DNA of 64,000 nt from NCBI GenBank assembly GCA_904066235.2, contig CAJFCV020000005.1, forward strand, positions 186,001 to 250,000, read 5' to 3'. Within the stretch, counting starts at the first letter, position 1, and every line of letters begins with the position of its first letter. This DNA is from Bursaphelenchus xylophilus (lineage: Eukaryota; Nematoda; Chromadorea; Rhabditida; Aphelenchoididae). The notes beneath the pieces are model-generated. The model worked only from the letters and a program-made list of their open reading frames with translations. It had not been told where the DNA came from and ran no database searches. A program made the position numbers and the translations under genes. Shown in pieces: positions 20,690 through 32,940 of this stretch.

Positions 20690-23611
20690 TTACATGGCTG
20701 CGCCATGAATTGTTCGTATTACGGTATCCCCGAACTCGTCGATCATTTTTAACCAGAATTCCAGAGCTTTCTGGTCACCCACAAATTTGTCGTTGATTCG
20801 CGAATTTGGCAATAGCGAGACGTTGCAACACAAACTATCGTTGTCTACTTTAGGCCATTCAATGTCATCAAAACTTGGATTTCTGGAAACACGGAAATTA
20901 TATTGCCTCTAGCAATGTTGAGATTTTGCTACGAGAAAGAGCTATTGACTCACCCGGTCTTGAAAAAGTTGAGATGACTCTGAATAAGCGCGTGCTTATG
21001 TTTCAGATCTTCTGCGTTCATGACGTATTTGGTTGGGACCGGTGCTCCACAAAATTGCTTCATTTCGCTGACATGCATACACCCACGGAACGCTGCGTTC
21101 TTATCCTTCGGATCGAAATGCCCTTCTCTCCAATGGGCGTTCTGATAAACATAAACTGGCCACCCTGCCTCGGCTTTCAGCTTGTTCTCCATGTACATTG
21201 GCACTAGGATAGCGAGATGAGAGAGGAGCTGCAACATAATGGTTTATTCTTTCCTTTTATCAAGTGATTTGTTTTGCGCTACGACCTTTCGGGTCAGCGA
21301 CAGGGATCAACGATACTATGGATCCCGTCGGTTCGTCGTTGTATGCATAGGGGAGGCTAGGAGATGGCTTAATTAGTAGAAATAATAAGATTGATTGGGT
21401 CCTATGTTATCTTATCACCTATTTTGAGGTATTTTACACGTTCTCACATCAATAATATCTAGATAAAAGTGACGGATATTTGTTCCTTGCCGCAAATTTT
21501 GGCCTTTTTATTCTACAATAACTCAGGGTAAAGAAAACTAACGTTAGTAATAGCTAAAATTAGAAAAAATAGACATATTGCAAGAGTTCGCCAAGCGTCC
21601 GTCGAGCCTTCGCCGGGCGTCCGCCGACAATCTAACGGCTTTGCCAGGCTTGGCAGGCAGTTGGCACAAGCCTTCTTTTGAATATCCACCTGCCCTACGC
21701 TCGTTTCGATCAATTTTATGTTAACCCGAAGTATCGTCGACCCGAAAAGTCGGGACGAGATTTTAGGTGCGACATGCGGATTTTTTGCAAATTATAATCA
21801 GTCCGAAAATATCAGTCTGTCGGGAAAATAGCGGCGGATCGTCGCATCAAAATGTTTCGCCTCGCCGCTATCGCGCACCAAATTCCCAGCCGCGGCTTGA
21901 AGTCGCAAAGCGATGATAGGCGATTCCGAGTCGCGACAATCCGCCGTTATTTTCCCGACTGACTGATAGTAAGCAATCTGTCGCATCGATCGCCGCTGAG
22001 GAAATGAATTGTGTCGCGGCAAAGTCAAATAGCATTTTTTCAAAAATCAAAAGCATTTTTTTCTGTCTATACTAGACTTCTGTGAATGTGTTTACATTAT
22101 AAAACAAGAAGTGTCAGAAAAAGGATCCGTCAAACGTTTAAAGAAACAAATGCTTCTGTAATTTGTTTAAAAATCGTCTTGGTTACTGTGTAATTTTTCT
22201 CATTTCATGGAAAAATCAAAAACCTGACTTACCTTTTGTTCGATATTCAGCCAATACAAGGGATCTTTGTGCTTCGGAGATTGTTCGGAAATGTAGTAAT
22301 CCAACACCATGTCCGCAATTTTTCTGTGATTTGGTCCATAATCTTCTTCAGTAAACAGTCGGTTTCGCACATTGTAAATAAGTTGTTCCTCGTCGAAGTT
22401 CTCCCTTTTATTCTTGTCAATGAACAGGTTGGCTCCGTCTTTTAGGAATCCGTTATCTGAGAATGAAAACTTATCGTAAGGGAAACGATGAACCTACAGA
22501 AATACAACATTTCGTCGCTCGTGTAGCCTGAGAAACACGGTGTTGGTCGGGCCTTCTTTATCAATTCGGGCAGATCCTCCGGAAACAAATCGCCATCCAG
22601 CCGCGGAACCCAACGGAATTTGAACATGTCCCTTGTAATCCCGAGCTTCTCTTGTGCTGACATCAACTGTTTTATTGACGCCTTCTTTAGGCATCGTTTT
22701 ATTTCAGCAGAGTCTTCGGAGACGCATCCTAAAGCTCTAGCTAACTTTCTTGTCTCCAAAACAACATGATTTCCAAACAAGCTGGGCTCCAGAATCCCGC
22801 CAGAGTTTTGAACATGCCCGACAAAGTAATCGCGGGTTTTGGGTGATATTGCCAGCAAAGATACGCTTATTCCGCCGGTCGACATTCCCCATCCAGTTAT
22901 CCTCGATGGGTTTCCGTTAAAAGCGGAGATGTTTCTTCTAGTCCAATCAAGCGCCAAGACTTGATCATGAAGCCCAAGGTTTCCAGGCATAACCGCATCC
23001 CCGGTTGATGCGAATCCGAGATAGCCATAGCGGTACTGAAACATCACAAAAACACAGCCTTCAGCCACAATGTTCTCGCAAAACCCTTCATATCTCATGG
23101 TTTTTGCAGAGGCCAGAGAAAAAGCACTTGGATGGCTGAAGAAGACAACAGGATACCCTCCAGGTTTGTGGATAGCAGGCGTCAGAACACTGATGGTTAA
23201 AGAGTCTTCGCTATATTCCCATTTTGTGCCACAGTCGTGATGGGGTACTGAGACCAAACCAAATTGCTTCGCCTTCAAAATTGAGGTCCAAGGCCTGGCT
23301 GGCCGAGGGAGCTGCAATTTTTTTGCGTGAATAGCGTCGACTACCGTAAGAGAGTACAAATTTCCTCCCCTTACCTCAAGCCTGAGTTCGCCCACAGGCT
23401 TCTCAGCGTATGGAATTCCAAGGTAGCAGTGAGTGTCTCCCTTTGCAGTTTTATGAACGAATCCCTCGATTGGTCCACATGGTGCATTTATTAAAGGCCC
23501 CGGAGTGTCCTCACTCACTCCAAATTCCACCTTCTTGCCTGGACTGGAGTAGACAAGCTTTACCAAGCTCTTTACAATGTTATACAAAATCCTCACGGGG
23601 TTGAACGGCAT
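20690..23611 (-). CDS. Carboxylesterase, type B family (five exons)
   Basis: Exons on the minus strand: 23611-23375, 23311-22498, 22456-22233, 21228-20954 and 20882-20690. All phases match, giving 580 residues. Alpha/beta-hydrolase carboxylesterases cleave ester bonds of varied substrates. The family order is visible: CYLGIPYAEKPVGELR, LPRPARPW, SEDSLTISVLTP, a nucleophile elbow ITGWGMSTGG with Ser at about 223, the acidic residue in GYTSDEMLYF (Glu about 346), and GCMHVSEMKQFCG with the catalytic His at about 477. The elbow is GMSTG rather than the usual GESAG. The chosen ATG lies 7 bp after GTGTTTTAG, suggesting trans-splicing. An upstream candidate leader exon (MLWTATFSLSGMAY, about 23773-23732, followed by GTGAGT) does not match phase with this frame. 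Intron 4 (1 kb) holds a dispersed repeat and a hairpin. A second intact copy lies at 37178-40099. Confidence 0.93.
21285..21610 (+). repeat. Dispersed repeat in carboxylesterase intron 4
   Basis: This shares GGGTAAAGAAAACTAACGTT and CAACGATACTATGGATC, in the same order, with the reverse complement of 720-1000. The duplicate copy is at 37773-38098. Confidence 0.6.
21813..21964. repeat. Hairpin: inverted repeat of about 32 bp
   Basis: CAGTCTGTCGGGAAAATAGC at 21813 is mirrored near 21945 by TTATTTTCCCGACTGACTG, with adjoining GGCGGATCGTCGC and GCGACAATCCGCC also paired. The loop is about 85 bp. The duplicate copy is at about 38301-38452. Confidence 0.75.
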
Positions 23612-24516
23612 ATGTGCGCTAAAACACGTGCTGATTATTCGATTAACCCGGAAGATTTTGAATGAAACTACCGTGAAAAACAACAGATAGTGTAAACCAA
23701 TTTGAAATCAATTCCATTTTTATACTCACCGTAAGCCATGCCCGACAGTGAAAATGTTGCGGTCCACAGCATAAACGATAACAAGTCTCGGGCACAGTTT
23801 TTGGAGACATTACATCAATCAACGTGAGCGCTTACACTGAAAACAACTTTGCGCAACGTTTGGAGAATGATGATTAATCGTTGGTGTAACGTAAAAAATA
23901 TGCTGGTCAAGTGTGTCTTGTTACACCACGGCTATGTTTTTTTGTCTGATCTCATTGACCGCCAAACGGTATCTTTGGAAAATTATTTGCTTCTCCATAT
24001 TCAATCTCAAAATTTTTGCTTCCTTTTGTTATTACCTTCTTAGGTCAAATTGCAGAGTAAATAAACAGCTTGAACTTTCCGATATCCATTAAATTAATCA
24101 CCCTCCTAATCAAATAATACTGGGATTACATTGGCATTGTAGGAACAAGCTTAAGCTTGTCTGCAGCCTTTGCAACTCTCTAATCTACGAAAATGGTGAG
24201 GAAAAACAACAGACCGCCTACGACTTTTACAAACCATATTGCATCTTTTTATGACATTTATGTCGCTTCTTTTTCTTTGTTATTTTATCACCTTCCTTTT
24301 CCATGGTATTTAAATTGTTTTCGATGTATCATCCTACACATCCAGGAGAGAATGTACCACAAGGGATAAGCCGTTTTTCTGTCTGGGAAGGTCGTTTTCT
24401 AGGGTCGGTGTTTTTGCGTATTTATCCTGTTTACAACGATAACTTGCAGGCTTAGAGAAGTCTTAATGTCAAAGTTGAGTGTTTCGAAGAATTCAAATGA
24501 ATTAATACCAGAAGAT
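23612..24516. other. Upstream of the carboxylesterase; no supported gene
   Basis: Immediately upstream on the minus strand is a possible short leader exon (about 23773-23732) that does not phase with the main frame. The rest is AT-rich and I see no further exons. The corresponding stretch of the duplicate is 40100-41004. Confidence 0.5.
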
Positions 24517-24524
24517 GTCCGTGC

Positions 24525-25298
24525 TAGACTTGGCTCTCGGGCCGGCCCGGGCCGAAAATCACGGCCCGGCCCGCGGGCCGGAAGAGGTCGGCCCGGCCCG
24601 GCCCGTTTCAATTTTTCATCGGCCCGGCCCGGCCCAGCCCGCGGCCCGGCCCGGGCCGACCCGAAAATTGAGAAGAAGTAAAAAACCTTAATTCGCTATT
24701 AGATGTGGCATATTTTCCTTTACTATAACAACTAACAGTACATTTTTGAAGCAAAAAATTACTTGCCAACGCATTGCCTTTTTAAAATTAATCAAAAAAT
24801 TCCCGAGATCCGTTTTCAGACTGTTAAAAATTGCCCCAAGATCAATTTTACAGATTCAGCAAAGGTGGAACCACGTTTAACAAGGTTTTCAACTTCAATA
24901 TGATAGCGTTGCTTCACACAACTTCTTAATTGTGTTTTTAAGGATGTCGGTTACGTTTATTTTGAGTTTTTGTTCAAAAAATTACTGCAAACACTAATCT
25001 ACATTAGTACTTAATAGATTTTACTAGTAAAATTACTTATTATTAGCCATTTTTGAGTACTTCCGTGCTTTATTTTTATAAAATTATACTTACTGTATGA
25101 AAAATATAGACCCCATTCTTGGCTTTGCGTTTTAATTTTATTGGCGACCCAACTTTTCGCTTTAAAATTCAGAATTTTAATTTTGCCGGGCCGGCCCGGG
25201 CCGAAAGTTGCGGCCCGGCCCGTGGGCCGGAACAGGTCGGCCCGGCCCGGCCCGTTTCAATTTTGCTTTGGCCCGGCCCAGCCCAGCAGCCAAGTCTA
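24525..25298. mobile_element. hAT-like MITE with CCCGGCCCGG subterminal blocks
   Basis: Terminal inverted repeats TAGACTTGGCT and AGCCAAGTCTA are flanked by the 8-bp direct repeat GTCCGTGC at 24517-24524 and 25299-25306. An 8-bp target duplication and a TAG-type terminus are hallmarks of hAT elements. Each end carries about 100 bp of GGCCCGGCCC-rich sequence; the 500-bp centre is AT-rich without a transposase. The second copy is at 41013-41806. A lone end (TAGACTTGGCTGCCGGGC) lies at 53285. Confidence 0.88.
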
Positions 25299-25306
25299 GT
25301 CCGTGC

Positions 25307-28300
25307 AACTTGCAAGTTTTGATTTACATGATGCATAAGATTTGTCTTCCAGCATCCCACCTTAACCACAACTTTCTCAAAAATTACAGCATAAGAATCC
25401 ATGCAGAAAGCAAAAATTTTTGGGTTCCATGGTACATGAAAACACTGCAACATAGTATTTTCGCAATGCTCAGTGTACGACACAGCCAAATCCGCTTGCA
25501 ATTCGTGACAATATGGAATTCTTGTGTGCTTGCTTGTAAGATTAGCAGATTAACGAAACACGGTGTCGCACAAGGCTCTAGAATGGTTTCGAGAGTTCGA
25601 AAAACGTGCGTTTCCAGAATCCACACCCGCTGGCTTGTTTGCAGGAAATGACAAAAAAGTAATGATTGAAAAACGGCTACAGAGCGTTTCAGGCGGATCG
25701 GAAGGGTTTCTTTGCTAATGGCTCGGGAAACACTGAATGAAAATTTACAAAATATACGCATATATGTATATTTGTAGGGTCTTTAGCTTGTGTTCGTCCA
25801 CCTGTTTTGCTCAATATGCTTTGAGATCGCTATTTTTACACCTTACTGACGAAATTTACATTATGCAATTTAACGACCGATTTTCTTAATTAGGCGTGGA
25901 CGAAGCTTAAAAACACGATATGGTTTGCCGCCTGATGGGTTTTGGTGCTTCAGAATGCCAGAAAATATAGTCATAATCATTGTTAATTTGGAAGCAGTAT
26001 TTCAGAGACATCGGTGAAATAAACCTGCCGCGATTATTGGCGCAGTGTACTATTTATTCACATTTTTTCAACAACCTGAAACACCAATTAGAACAAACCT
26101 TGTTTATGAGCAGGTCTGTTTTCGCAGGTGTTTTTAATCAATTAGTTCTGTATGGCTGTTTATATCCGTATAGCAATTATCGCCATTTAATTTTTTTCTG
26201 GAAGTCATTAGAATTTGACATGTACATGTATGTACATTAATATCATCTTAATTATTTCTCGTCAGCTGTTAAAGGTAAATATTATGTTACAGAGTTGAAA
26301 TCTATTTCCTACTATGTATTTTCGGTTCCTTTGAAATGTTGGGGTGCAAAGTGCGAGATAAATGACTCATTTTTGTTCTGGCTATTTTGGAATATCTGTG
26401 TTGCCCGTGACAGCATGAGTAATATGGAGGATAAAGGGAATTTCCAGACCTTGGGACAGACTTAGATTCGGTCTTACAGAATTTGAAGTTGAAAACACAC
26501 AGGATTAGACAGCTTAGTCTTTTTCTGGAATATTAAGCCTGGGCTTGATCTGAATCTTTAGGATTAAATATTTTTAGTGCCGCGCTCTAGGAGTATTTTT
26601 TATTGGTTTGCATTTTTCCAATATACATATATCATAGGGGGTCCAATCATTTCGAAATGGATTGCATACCCGTCTTTGCGACTTGCTCAATTTTTGTGAA
26701 TTAGAGCAATTTGATTAATCTCTGTTTAATCAGTCTTACAGTGACTACTTAATTAATTTTTTGTAATGCGTATTGAATCTTTTAAATCGCATACGTGGCA
26801 GATTAAGAGCCAATACTCCGTTTCTAATCCCATTCTCGGGTAAGTTGAGCGGCTGAGTACATCGCAAATGACGCAATAGATATTTCAATTACTTGAATTG
26901 TCTCCGTTCATGCCGCATTTGTGTAATAGCCAGACGTCTTAGTCATTTTTACAGTTTTTGCGCTATTTTGTTTTGTTTCGACTCACATAATTTTTTATCG
27001 ACAGACACTCCTTCTATTCATTTCAAAAATATGCAAAAAAATACACAGACCGCGGATTCCAGTTTCGCACAAAGGATGTATCATAGGGTCAGATTAGCCG
27101 ATATTTTTAGCCCAAAGACTCGGTAAAATGGTAATGCCAAAGCGTAAAGGATAAGGATTATCCGTTTCAAAGCCTCCGTCAACTTTTCGGGCGTATTACT
27201 GTAATTCCAAGGAACTTTGAAAATTTTGAAGTTAGAACCGATTTTCAACACGGTGAGACTTGAAATGTTATATTACATGTTTAAAATCAGTTCCAAAGTT
27301 TTTACCACGCATAAATATGGACTGTTAGAGGGAATGCATCATTTCTTACAAACCTATTATAGTTTGCGGTTTTAAGAGACAACCGAGTTTCTTTGGTCGA
27401 AAATTTGGCCATTTTTTTGTTATAGCAGATGAAAAAAAAGGTATAAGGTTTGTAATGTGTTGAGCAATGTTTTCACAAGAAATGAGAAACTCTCAAAGCT
27501 GTGGCCAAACAAAATTTACGCCTCACCGTTTATCCGGTCTTTTCCACCCTATTGTCACTAAAGATAGTTGAATATCTCGGCTGCAACTGTAAACTTCTAC
27601 AGTGTGATGGTGGAATAGTATGCCTCTGTTTTTGGATCCATTAGGAATAAATAATTTATTTTATGTGTGAATAAAACAATTTTATTAATAAGGTTTCTGT
27701 TTTCAGCACCTGGGAAAATTTTCCAATGCAAATTGCCTTGTAATTATACTATTACCATGTTTACTATGTTACTATAATTACTATGTTTCCCCCGCGTTTT
27801 CACAAATTTTACATCAATATTTCACCAGGAGCAAATGTTTTCCATCTTCGGAAATATTTGGTTTATACTCTCTAGCACTTTTCATATTTAATATCGCTAA
27901 AACAAAAAACACGTCAAACGTTTTATGGCCCTCTCGGGGAATCTTGGCGAATTGCCAATAAATATCCAATGTAAGGAGGGAGAGCGAGGGTGTGCATTGA
28001 GAAATAGAAAAAAACAATAAACTGCGTCATAGGCTCTCTTCATTCGCTTGTAAAAACATCACTGTCGACTTCGCAGACTTTTTTTAGTGTTTGTTTTTGT
28101 AGAATTAAAAACTTATGGGACATAAACCTGATTTTGTCGAGCGAAAAGGACGGCCGGCCTAAGTCTAAAATACAGTGTTGTACACAAGATTTTGGAAATT
28201 TCTGACGGCGTTATCTGCGTAGGCAGTGCTCGATATTCCGCAGTCTTTTCGAAAAGATTGTAAAATTCAGTCGTAAAACCTTATAGATGTCAATAATAGA

Positions 28301-29929
28301 TTACAAAACCCTCCTTAAAGAACCTACAGCAGCCAAAGATCTGGCTAAAACATTGTCCTTATCATGAAAATAATCCTTTCGCCTTAAAAGAAGGGTGGCC
28401 ACATCGACGTTTGTTGGAATATAAAAGCCGTCCTTTAAATAATATTAAAACGTCAACTATTTACATGTTTTGCAATTGCTATTTCAGGCGGCATAAACGG
28501 GAGATCAAGTTTTCCTTGCCCAAAACACGTTGCAAAACAATTTTCCGGCCTTGTAGTCACTTACGAATTCAAAAACAACGGCTTTTTCCAGTTTCATGAT
28601 GTAAAACTTCTCGTTTTCCGGCTTCTAAACTCGCAAACTTAGTTAGGCATGCGTCTAAATTGAGTTGTAAAAGTTATGTCGTAGGTCACGAAAGGTAGTG
28701 AGATGGAGGTTCCGTTACGTGACAATTTATGCATGCACTAATACCTAAAAGTTTATTCAAATTTAATTCGAGAATTATGAGATTCATTTCGTGCTGGATT
28801 TGAATGATTATCATATGTCAGTATACTTTGAGAGGAGTTATGTTTGTGTGCCGTAATTGGCTGTAATTTGCGGTTTTTCGAGGTACTAATTGTGTTGCCG
28901 TAGGAGTCGTATGCCTCACTAGAACTTCTCCGAAAATTAGAAATGACAACGACATAGTGATATATCGGCTGCAAGTATTCTCAAGAAAAGTCATGTTTTA
29001 CAACCGAACATATTGCTAAAAGTGCAAACGCTTGTTTTTTCATATACACGGCCGTCGTGGATAATTGTGCGCGCAGTTTTTGCCAAAAAACTTCAGTAGC
29101 AGAGGCATATATGTGGAAAGTTCAAGCCACTTTTAAGTTTTTCTGAACACACTTTTTCCCCTCTACGTGCAACGGCACTGCGCAGTGATAAAGCTCTTTC
29201 GTCACTCCGCACCCATGTTTTCAAAAGCGTTCCGAAGAAAACCCCCCGAACATATGTATTTTTGGGTCCTTTTGTTCCAGGCATGACAATAATTGGGGGC
29301 TTAGGAATGGCCACGCAGTTTCCTTTTTTAGCCGTAATTTTGTTTCAAGCGTTTTATTACGGCTTTAAACGCATCCTTGATGGTGTTCAATTGGCGAAAA
29401 ATTGGCTCAAATGGGGGCGATTGGTTGGTGTCGAAAGAGCGAAACTGCTTTGCATTACTAATCTATCAAACTGTGGGTACAAAAACAATAGCGGATGCTA
29501 GGCTTTCGGGCAATAATCCAGGCTCTTACCTGAAATCGTGATATTGGTTGTAAGACCCGATGTCATCAAGTAAAGACAGCTTCGATTTACCCGAGAGATT
29601 TCTGAATATCTCGGCCTTGTCTGTAGCGAGAGAGTCCAGATTTTTACACATTTATATTCAACCTATACATGGAGCATGCTCACCATCTAGACGAAATTTT
29701 CAATGCGCCCGACCGAGTTATTTCTCAACGTAAATATTTTCCTGAATTGTCACATCAAAAGCAATTAGTCTCGTTTATTCGTTATGTCAAACGACATAAC
29801 GGCTTTTTCTGGAGGGGTGGATTAAATTAGTTTTATGTTCCGACAAATTCCCTGAGGCGCGAATGGTGAAGGACATGCGGGTGGCGGGCTCGTTTTTGCT
29901 TCCTCGGGCTAAAATTGCCAAATGATGAC
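25307..29929. other. 4.6 kb without a convincing gene
   Basis: Several open frames of 60-125 codons exist, but none has a recognisable domain or a consistent exon chain. The best candidate is a minus-strand segment ending near 28753, with polar sequence RRSSSEAYDSYGNTIST, a TTGCAG acceptor upstream (about 28974) and AATAAA right after the stop; no partner exon was found. A diverged half-copy of the CAGGGGAAGTAC family lies at about 27380-27600. The duplicate is 41815-46440. Confidence 0.5.
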
Positions 29930-29940
29930 ATGAAGAGGAG

Positions 29941-32180
29941 GTCTTATACGATGAAATTTTTTTTCAAATTGAAAAGAATAAGGTGTGACATCTTATACGA
30001 TAAATTTTTTTTTTCAAATTGAAAAGAATAAGGTGTGACATCTTATACGATGAATTTTTTTTTCAAATTGAAAAGAATAAGGTGTGACATCTTATACGAT
30101 GAAATTTTTTTCAAATTGAAAAGAATAAGGTGTGACATCTTATACGATGAAATTTTTTTTCAAATTGAAAAGAATAAGGTGTGACATCTTATACGATGAA
30201 ATTTTTTTCAAATTGAAAAGAATGAGGTGTGACATCTTATACGATGAATTTTTTTTCAAATTGAAAAGAATAAGGTATGACATCTTATACGATGAAATTT
30301 CTTTTCAAATTGAAAAGAATAAGGTGTGACATCTTATACGTTGAATTTTTTTTCAGATTGAAAAGAGTAAGGTGTAACATCCTATACGATGAAATTTTTT
30401 TCAAATTGAAAAGAATAAGGTGTGAGATCTTATACGATGAAATTTTTTTTCAAATTGAAAAGAATAAGGTGTGACATCTTATACGATGAAATTTTTTTCA
30501 AATTGAAAAGAATAAGGTGTGACATCTTATACGATGAAATTTTTTTTCAAATTGAAAAGAATAAGGTGTGGCATCTTATACGATGAAATTTTTTTTCAAA
30601 TTGAAAAGAATAAGGTATGACATCTTATACGATGAAATTTTTTTTCAAATTGAAAAGAATAAGGTGTGACATCTTATACGTTGAATTTTTTTTTCAGATT
30701 GAAAAGAGTAAGGTGTGACATCCTATACGATAAATTTTTTTTTTTCAAATTGAAAAGAATAAGGTGTGACATCTTATACGATGAATTTTTTTTTCAAATT
30801 GAAAAGAATAAGGTGTGACATCTTATACGATGAAATTTTTTTCAAATTGAAAAGAATAAGGTGTGACATCTTATACGATGAAATTTTTTTTCAAATTGAA
30901 AAGAATAAGGTATGACATCTTATACGATGAAATTTTTTTTCAAATTGAAAAGAATAAGGTGTGACATCATATACGTTGAATTTTTTTTTCAGATTGAAAA
31001 GAGTAAGGTGTGACATCCTATACGATGAATTTTTTTTTCAAATTGAAAAGAATAAGGTGTGACATCTTATACGATGAAATTTTTTTCAAATTGAAAAGAA
31101 TAAGGTGTGACATCTTATACGATGAAATTTTTTTTCAAATTGAAAAGAATAAGGTATGACATCTTATACGATGAAATTTTTTTTCAAATTGAAAAGAATA
31201 AGGTGTGACATCATATACGTTGAATTTTTTTTTCAGATTGAAAAGAGTAAGGTGTGACATCCTATACGATGAATTTTTTTTTCAAATTGAAAAGAATAAG
31301 GTGTGACATCTTATACGATGAAATTTTTTTCAAATTGAAAAGAATAAGGTGTGACATCTTATACGATGAAATTTTTTTTCAAATTGAAAAGAATAAGGTA
31401 TGACATCTTATACGATGAAATTTTTTTTCAAATTGAAAAGAATAAGGTGTGACATCTTATACGATGAAATTTTTTTCAGATTGAAAAGAGTAAGGTGTGA
31501 CATCCTATACGATGAATTTTTTTTTCAAATTGAAAAGAATAAGGTGTGACATCTTATACGATGAAATTTTTTTCAAATTGAAAAGAATAAGGTGTGACAT
31601 CTTATACGATGAAATTTTTTTTCAAATTGAAAAGAATAAGGTATGACATCTTATACGATGAAATTTTTTTCAGATTGAAAAGAGTAAGGTGTGACATCCT
31701 ATACGATGAATTTTTTTTTCAAATTGAAAAGAATAAGGTGTGACATCTTATACGATGAAATTTTTTTCAAATTGAAAAGAATAAGGTGTGACATCTTATA
31801 CGATGAAATTTTTTTTCAAATTGAAAAGAATAAGGTGTGACACCTTATACGATGAAATTTTTTTCAAATTGAAAAGAATAAGGTGTGACATCTTATACGA
31901 TGAAATTTTTTTTCAAATTGAAAAGAATAAGGTATGACATCTTATACGATGAAATTTTTTTTCAAATTGAAAAGAATAAGGTGTGACATCTTATACGTTG
32001 AATTTTTTTTTCAGATTGAAAAGAGTAAGGTGTGACATCCTATACGATAAATTTTTTTTTCAGATTGAAAAGAGTAAGGTGTGACATCCTATACGATAAA
32101 TTTTTTTTTCAAATTGAAAAGAATAAGGTGTGACATCTTATACGATGAAAATTTTTCTCAATTTGAAAAATTGAGAAATT
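29941..32180. repeat. 49-bp satellite array 2 with higher-order variants
   Basis: About 45 units of the same 49-bp repeat as array 1, starting within a unit at the duplication breakpoint. The variant CAGATTGAAAAGAG plus CATCCTATACG recurs at about 30354, 30695, 30991, 31232, 31467, 31671, 32012 and 32061. It is mostly separated by four to seven units, so blocks of several units have been copied together. Confidence 0.96.
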
Positions 32181-32308
32181 TTTCTAATTGAGAGCTTAGC
32201 ACATGTCGACGGTCATTTTCATTATGTCCGGGGTTCATTGCTGGCGCAGCGAACCAAAAATCGGCTTTTAAGACGTAGTAATATAATACATGTAGTATAC
32301 CTAATATA

Positions 32309-32940
32309 CAGGGTCTTACAAACAACGTGAAGGAAAGTGGAAGTCTATAACTTCCGGCGGAGGCGGCGCAGAGACTTCGTATTTGAAATATGTTTTTTTA
32401 AAAGACATAAGTTTTTATCTACAAAATAACAAGCTTTTATAGTGCAAACTGAGGTCGCTACGACCTTGTGAAGTAAAGGCATCTCTACCCCGAAAACCAG
32501 GTTTTTTTGGTTGAAAATGATCGAGAAATTTCGGACTCTTTCGGTTGAAAATCACCAGGAAATGTCGGATTTTTTGGGGATTTCTTGATATAGTCTTTAA
32601 GAAAACGTCGAAAAAATTGCAAGTGTTGGCATTTTCCTCCTCTTTTTCAACATCACCCATATCGAAACCCCCTAAAAAATCTGACATTTCCTGGTGATTT
32701 TCAACCGAAAAAGTTCGAAATTTCTCGATCATTTTCAAGTGAAAAAACCTGGTTTTCGGGGTAGAGATGCCTCTACTTCAGAAGGTCGTAGCGACCTCAG
32801 TTTGCACTTTAAAAGCTTGTTATTTCGTAGACAAAAACTTGTGTCTTTTAAAAATTCATATTTCAAATACGAAGTCTCTGCGCCACCTCCGCCGGAAGTT
32901 ATAGCGTTCTACTTTCCTTCACGTTTTTTGTAAGACCCTG
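32309..32940. mobile_element. Uninterrupted Tc1/mariner-type fold-back MITE
   Basis: This is the counterpart of 14770-16441 without the nested insertion: 632 bp, ends CAGGGTCTTACAAA and TTTGTAAGACCCTG, TA on both sides. It documents the empty site used to define the nested element in copy 1. Confidence 0.88.

Larger units (their letters stand above)
14641..29929. repeat. Large duplication, copy 1 (partner 32180-46440)
   Basis: This block and 32180-46440 align base for base over about 14.2 kb, with only scattered substitutions and small indels. The exceptions are a 1,035-bp insertion present only here (15214-16248) and a 20-bp GC expansion present only in the partner (about 41141-41160). It carries asparaginase exons 5-10, the carboxylesterase and 6 kb of non-coding DNA. 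Identity stops abruptly at 29929, where the sequence passes into a satellite array. Confidence 0.97.

Noticed and set aside
23729..23774. Upstream signal-peptide-like exon for the carboxylesterase (MLWTATFSLSGMAY)
   Set aside because: It has a good GTGAGT donor, but joining to the next acceptor gives a stop after a few codons; the internal ATG at 23611 was preferred.
29262..29501. 79-codon plus-strand frame with a hydrophobic helix
   Set aside because: No splice partner or domain; hydrophobic runs are expected in AT-rich frames.
30132..30474. Open frames of the type [23 protein letters not shown]
   Set aside because: They arise from reading the 49-bp satellite, whose unit is close to a multiple of three; there is no start context and no conservation beyond the repeat.
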